A DNA stretch of 15,644 nt from JAKSCF01 sp028279945 (GTDB lineage: Bacteria; Bacillota; Clostridia; Peptostreptococcales; JAAYPU01). The notes under the pieces are model-generated. The model was given only the letters and a program-made list of their open reading frames with translations, was not told the origin of the DNA and searched no databases. Position numbers and translations under genes: made by a program. Location: positions 1 to 15,644 of the forward strand of contig JANQMT010000070.1 in NCBI GenBank assembly GCA_028279945.1, read 5' to 3'. Shown here in pieces: positions 12,970 to 15,644 of this stretch (its first letter is position 1; every line of letters starts with the position of its first letter).

Positions 12970-13926
12970 TTATTTGCTTTTTTTATTTAAAGCTAATAAT
13001 GTAATAAATTCATATACTATATTAGATGCTGCACAAGAAGTTATTTGCCCTGGCGAATCATAAGCCGGTAATACTTCTACTAAATCAAATCCGACTATAT
13101 TAAGCCCTTTCAGACCATCTCTTATGATCTCTATTGCTTCCCAAGTAGTGAATCCGCCTACTTCCATAGTTCCTGTACCAGGTGCATAGGCCGGATCAAG
13201 AAAATCAATGTCGAAAGTGACATAAATTGCTGTCGCTCCTTGAACTCTATTTCTTATTTTTTCAATAGAAGCTTCTAGTCCCATTTTCCTCATTTTTCGT
13301 CTTGTTAATACTTCAAATCCCAAGTCTTCTGCATCCTTAAGCCCTTCTGAACCATAAATAGGTCCTCTAATCCCGATTTGGATGGAATGATCCATTGACA
13401 AGCAATCTTCTTCCGCTGCTCTCCTAAAAGGTGTCGCATGCATATACTTTCTTCCCCAAAGATTATCATCAGTATCACTATGAGAATCAAAATGCACTAG
13501 GGCAACAGGGCCAAATACATCTTTGGCTGCTCTAATCAAAGGAAGTGATATAGAATGATCTCCCCCTAAAAATATAGGCTTTACACCAGATTGATATATT
13601 TTAAAAGCTTCATCATATATATTGGTATAACTTGTTTCAATGTCATCCGGCACAATATCTATATCTCCATAATCTACGCCCGATAAATAATCAAAAATAC
13701 TAATATCCATATCAGGATTGTGGGGTCTTAAAAGCATTGAAGCATCTCTAATAGCAGCTGGACCGAATCTTGCCCCTGCTCTTGTAGTGCATGCTGTATC
13801 ATATGGAACACCAGCTACTACAAAGTCTACATCATCTAATGTTTTTAAATATGGCAAAAGCATAAAAGTACGAATATTACAGTATCTTGGCGACTTTGTA
13901 CAATCCTTTGGTCCATATTTTCCCAT
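12970..13926 (-). CDS. ureohydrolase (agmatinase / guanidinobutyrase family)
   Basis: Binuclear-metal hydrolase that splits a guanidino compound into urea and an amine. The 318 residues carry the complete metal set: GGDHS (His124), HFDSHSD (Asp147, His149, Asp151) and TFDIDFLD (Asp239, Asp241). RAGARFGPAAIRDAS near residue 50, HATPFRRAAEE near 163 and VEVLPAYDS near 284 are typical of the agmatinase/guanidino-acid hydrolase branch, not arginase. One oddity is GTGTME where the family normally has GTGTPE (Met254). Substrate might be agmatine, 4-guanidinobutyrate or another guanidino compound; sequence alone does not decide. Start is chosen at 13926, 7 bases after AAGGAGG; the ATG two codons upstream lies on top of the ribosome site. 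Transcription is by the -24/-12 promoter at 14050-14065. Confidence 0.88.
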   Translation of the reverse strand: MGKYGPKDCTKSPRYCNIRTFMLLPYLKTLDDVDFVVAGVPYDTACTTRAGARFGPAAIRDASMLLRPHNPDMDISIFDYLSGVDYGDIDIVPDDIETSYTNIYDEAFKIYQSGVKPIFLGGDHSISLPLIRAAKDVFGPVALVHFDSHSDTDDNLWGRKYMHATPFRRAAEEDCLSMDHSIQIGIRGPIYGSEGLKDAEDLGFEVLTRRKMRKMGLEASIEKIRNRVQGATAIYVTFDIDFLDPAYAPGTGTMEVGGFTTWEAIEIIRDGLKGLNIVGFDLVEVLPAYDSPGQITSCAASNIVYEFITLLALNKKSK

Positions 13927-14049
13927 TGTCATTCCTCCTTACACTAAACTGTTAATGTTTCATAAAATATTAAATAGTTTCTGAAATTATAATTTCCAAC
14001 GATTTAAAATACATTTTTATGCATGCATCAGTACTTAACTAAGTATATG

Positions 14050-14065
14050 AGCAAGTATTATGCCA
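14050..14065 (-). promoter_or_regulatory. sigma-54 (-24/-12) promoter of the ureohydrolase operon
   Basis: Minus-strand TGGCATAATACTTGCT is an exact match to the consensus TGGCAYRNNNNTTGCW, with GG at 14063-14064 and GC at 14051-14052, ten bases apart. Start of transcription is expected near 14039, giving a leader of about 113 bases. The gene just upstream encodes a sigma-54 activator. Confidence 0.9.
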
Positions 14066-14110
14066 AAAGAAAAAGAGCTGCAATCCAGTTATTTACTAGT
14101 CTATAGCTCT
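14066..14110 (-). terminator. terminator-like hairpin after the sigma-54 activator gene
   Basis: Minus-strand arms AGAGCT (14110-14105) and AGCTCT (14079-14074), with a weaker inner stem CTAGT/ACTGG, followed by a T-rich tract (TTTTCTTTT, 14073-14065) that abuts the -24 element. It should end the activator transcript just before the ureohydrolase promoter. Confidence 0.6.
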
Positions 14111-14222
14111 CGTTATATATTTTTTTTATTTATATTTAAATAGTTTCTTCAGCATTTTTTATGGATATGTCTGATTTTTCAGAGTTATTAAATTATTCAT
14201 TTTTGTTTTTGTAATTATTTAT

Positions 14223-15644
14223 TTATGAATAATCAGGAATATATTTCTTTAACTTTCGCACTACACTTGGCTGACTTATTCCTAATGCTTTACCCATTTC
14301 AATTGTAGTATTGTATTTTTTATAGGCTGATTGAATCAATTGCTTTTCATATAATTCTAATGCTTGTTTTAAGGTTATTCCCTTATGATGATTTATAGGA
14401 AGCAACATATTAATATTTTCAGGCAAATTATTAATATCTATTTTATCTTCAATAGTTGTTAAAACAAGCCTTTCCATAATATTCTCCAACTCTCTTACGT
14501 TGCCAGGCCAATAATAACTCAATAAAGCATTAGTAGTATCTTCTGTTAATACTTTGAATTTGTTATATTTTTTATTGTTTTCAGCTAAGAAATGATTTAT
14601 TAAAAGTAAAACATCTTCCATTCTTTCTCTTAATGGAGGAATATGGATAGGTACAACATTCAGTCTATAATATAAATCTTCTCTAAACTGTCCTTTTTCA
14701 GATAATTCTACAAGATTTTTATTAGTTGCTGCAACAAGTCTAAAATCTACGTCAATATATTTTGTGCCGCCTACTCTTATAATTTTTTTGTCTTGTATGA
14801 CTTGCAAAAGTTTCTGTTGCATATTTAGGGGTAATTCTCCTATTTCATCTAAAAATAGTGTGCCATTATTAGCTAATTCTACTTTTCCTATTTTCCCTTT
14901 AATATCTGCTCCGGTAAATGAACCTTTTTCATATCCAAACAGTTCCGATTCAATAAGATTTTCTGGTATAGTCCCACAGTTAATTTCAACAAACGCTTTT
15001 TCTACCCTGTTACTTTCTTTATGAATTAACTTTGCAAATAAGTTTTTACCTACACCTGTTTCTCCTGTAATTAATACATTCGCATTTGTATCTGCAATAT
15101 TAGTAATGATTTTATAAATGTTATTCATTTTTTTACTTTTACTAATTATCTCTTTAGTTTGCATTTTTTTTAATTTAAGCTCCATTATTTCAGCATAATG
15201 AGCAGTCATATATTCAATCATTTTCTCATACTTTTCTCTAAAATCACATAGATTAGCTATATCAATAGAGTGAAAACTAATGACGTATTTAATTTTGTTA
15301 TTCTCATCAAATATTGGTACTCCCGTAACTAACATACTTTGTCCAAATATATTTTTCTGTAATAAAGTAACTTTCTTCTTTTCCCTTAGCACCTCATTAG
15401 TTACTGAAGGATAAAATATTTTTTTCTTTTCTAATTCATATACAGATTTTCCTAAAATCTCGCTATTATCTATACCGTAATGTTTCCCGTAATTACTGCT
15501 TACTTTTAGCATGATTCCTTTTTCATCCGTTATTGATATATCATTATCATCCATAACTTTAAAGAAAAAGTCTATTTCGTTTTCTGTTAGATAATTATTT
15601 AATATTTTATCTAATCCTTGAATTATTATAGTATTAGTATATGT
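14223..15644 (-). CDS. sigma-54-dependent transcriptional activator with PAS domain (5' end outside window)
   Basis: Enhancer-binding protein that opens sigma-54 promoters. An in-frame ATG at 15554 exists, but the frame stays open to the window edge and the extra 30 residues (...QGLDKILNNYLTENEIDFFFKV) read as the expected start of the PAS domain, so the true start is likely outside. Counting from that ATG: PAS sensor about 1-100, a linker helix, then the AAA+ domain with GETGVGK (164-170), GSFTGA loop (211-216), GTLFLDE Walker B (231-237), arginine finger in REDLYYRLN (291-299) and WPGNVRELEN; last, a Fis/TyrR-type helix-turn-helix at about 405-440 (KALGISQPSVVRKLKKY). GSFTGA is a known working variant of GAFTGA. 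It lacks a receiver domain, so it is probably controlled by a small molecule bound by PAS. The adjacent -24/-12 promoter is its likely target. Confidence 0.93.
   Translation of the reverse strand, partial: TYTNTIIIQGLDKILNNYLTENEIDFFFKVMDDNDISITDEKGIMLKVSSNYGKHYGIDNSEILGKSVYELEKKKIFYPSVTNEVLREKKKVTLLQKNIFGQSMLVTGVPIFDENNKIKYVISFHSIDIANLCDFREKYEKMIEYMTAHYAEIMELKLKKMQTKEIISKSKKMNNIYKIITNIADTNANVLITGETGVGKNLFAKLIHKESNRVEKAFVEINCGTIPENLIESELFGYEKGSFTGADIKGKIGKVELANNGTLFLDEIGELPLNMQQKLLQVIQDKKIIRVGGTKYIDVDFRLVAATNKNLVELSEKGQFREDLYYRLNVVPIHIPPLRERMEDVLLLINHFLAENNKKYNKFKVLTEDTTNALLSYYWPGNVRELENIMERLVLTTIEDKIDINNLPENINMLLPINHHKGITLKQALELYEKQLIQSAYKKYNTTIEMGKALGISQPSVVRKLKKYIPDYS

Noticed and set aside
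13305..13490. Minus-strand 61-codon open frame inside the ureohydrolase gene
   Set aside because: It is an out-of-frame shadow of a strongly conserved enzyme gene with no ribosome site.
13927..14040. Guanidine riboswitch in the ureohydrolase leader
   Set aside because: No ykkC-type conserved elements or paired ACGR-loop hairpins could be found; only short AT-rich palindromes are present.

Overview
The window is AT-rich. It has strong AGGAGG-type ribosome binding sites, tight head-to-tail genes, and families typical of anaerobic low-GC Firmicutes: BlaI/M56 pair, YczE-type membrane protein, YjiH transporter, sigma-54 activator with PAS domain. The best guess is a member of the class Clostridia; genus cannot be told from the sequence. 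Most genes lie on the minus strand. No tRNA, rRNA, insertion sequence, CRISPR array or phage structural gene was seen.

Region 1 (1-2560, minus): a drug-efflux style operon. An autoregulated TetR repressor is followed by a lipoprotein membrane-fusion protein and the N-terminal third of an RND pump, which runs off the left edge. A near-perfect promoter and a 22-bp operator sit directly upstream of the repressor.

Region 2 (2560-6130): small housekeeping and repair genes. These are a short acidic protein, an alkyltransferase-like protein (Trp in place of the catalytic Cys), a plus-strand metallo-beta-lactamase-fold hydrolase, a YczE-family membrane protein and an ExoIII-type AP endonuclease. About 300 bp between the hydrolase and the YczE gene hold nested inverted repeats that look like a structured RNA or a small decayed repeat.

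Region 3 (6221-9487): a BlaI-type repressor overlaps in regulation with an M56 membrane metallopeptidase that carries a non-penicillin-binding C-terminal domain. Two tandem dyads overlap the blaI promoter. Next to it a small unknown protein and an XRE regulator are divergently transcribed around a perfect 21-bp palindrome.

Region 4 (9488-11298): an untranslated stretch ending in a plus-strand terminator, then a two-gene minus-strand unit: a sulfite-oxidase-fold molybdoenzyme without an export signal and a small four-helix membrane protein.

Region 5 (11414-15644, minus): a sigma-54-dependent activator with a PAS domain (5' end outside the window), its terminator, a textbook -24/-12 promoter, a ureohydrolase of the agmatinase/guanidinobutyrase family, a 32-bp perfect palindrome and a YjiH-family transporter, closed by a terminator. 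This reads as an inducible uptake-and-hydrolysis module for a guanidino compound, and it is the most interesting part of the window.
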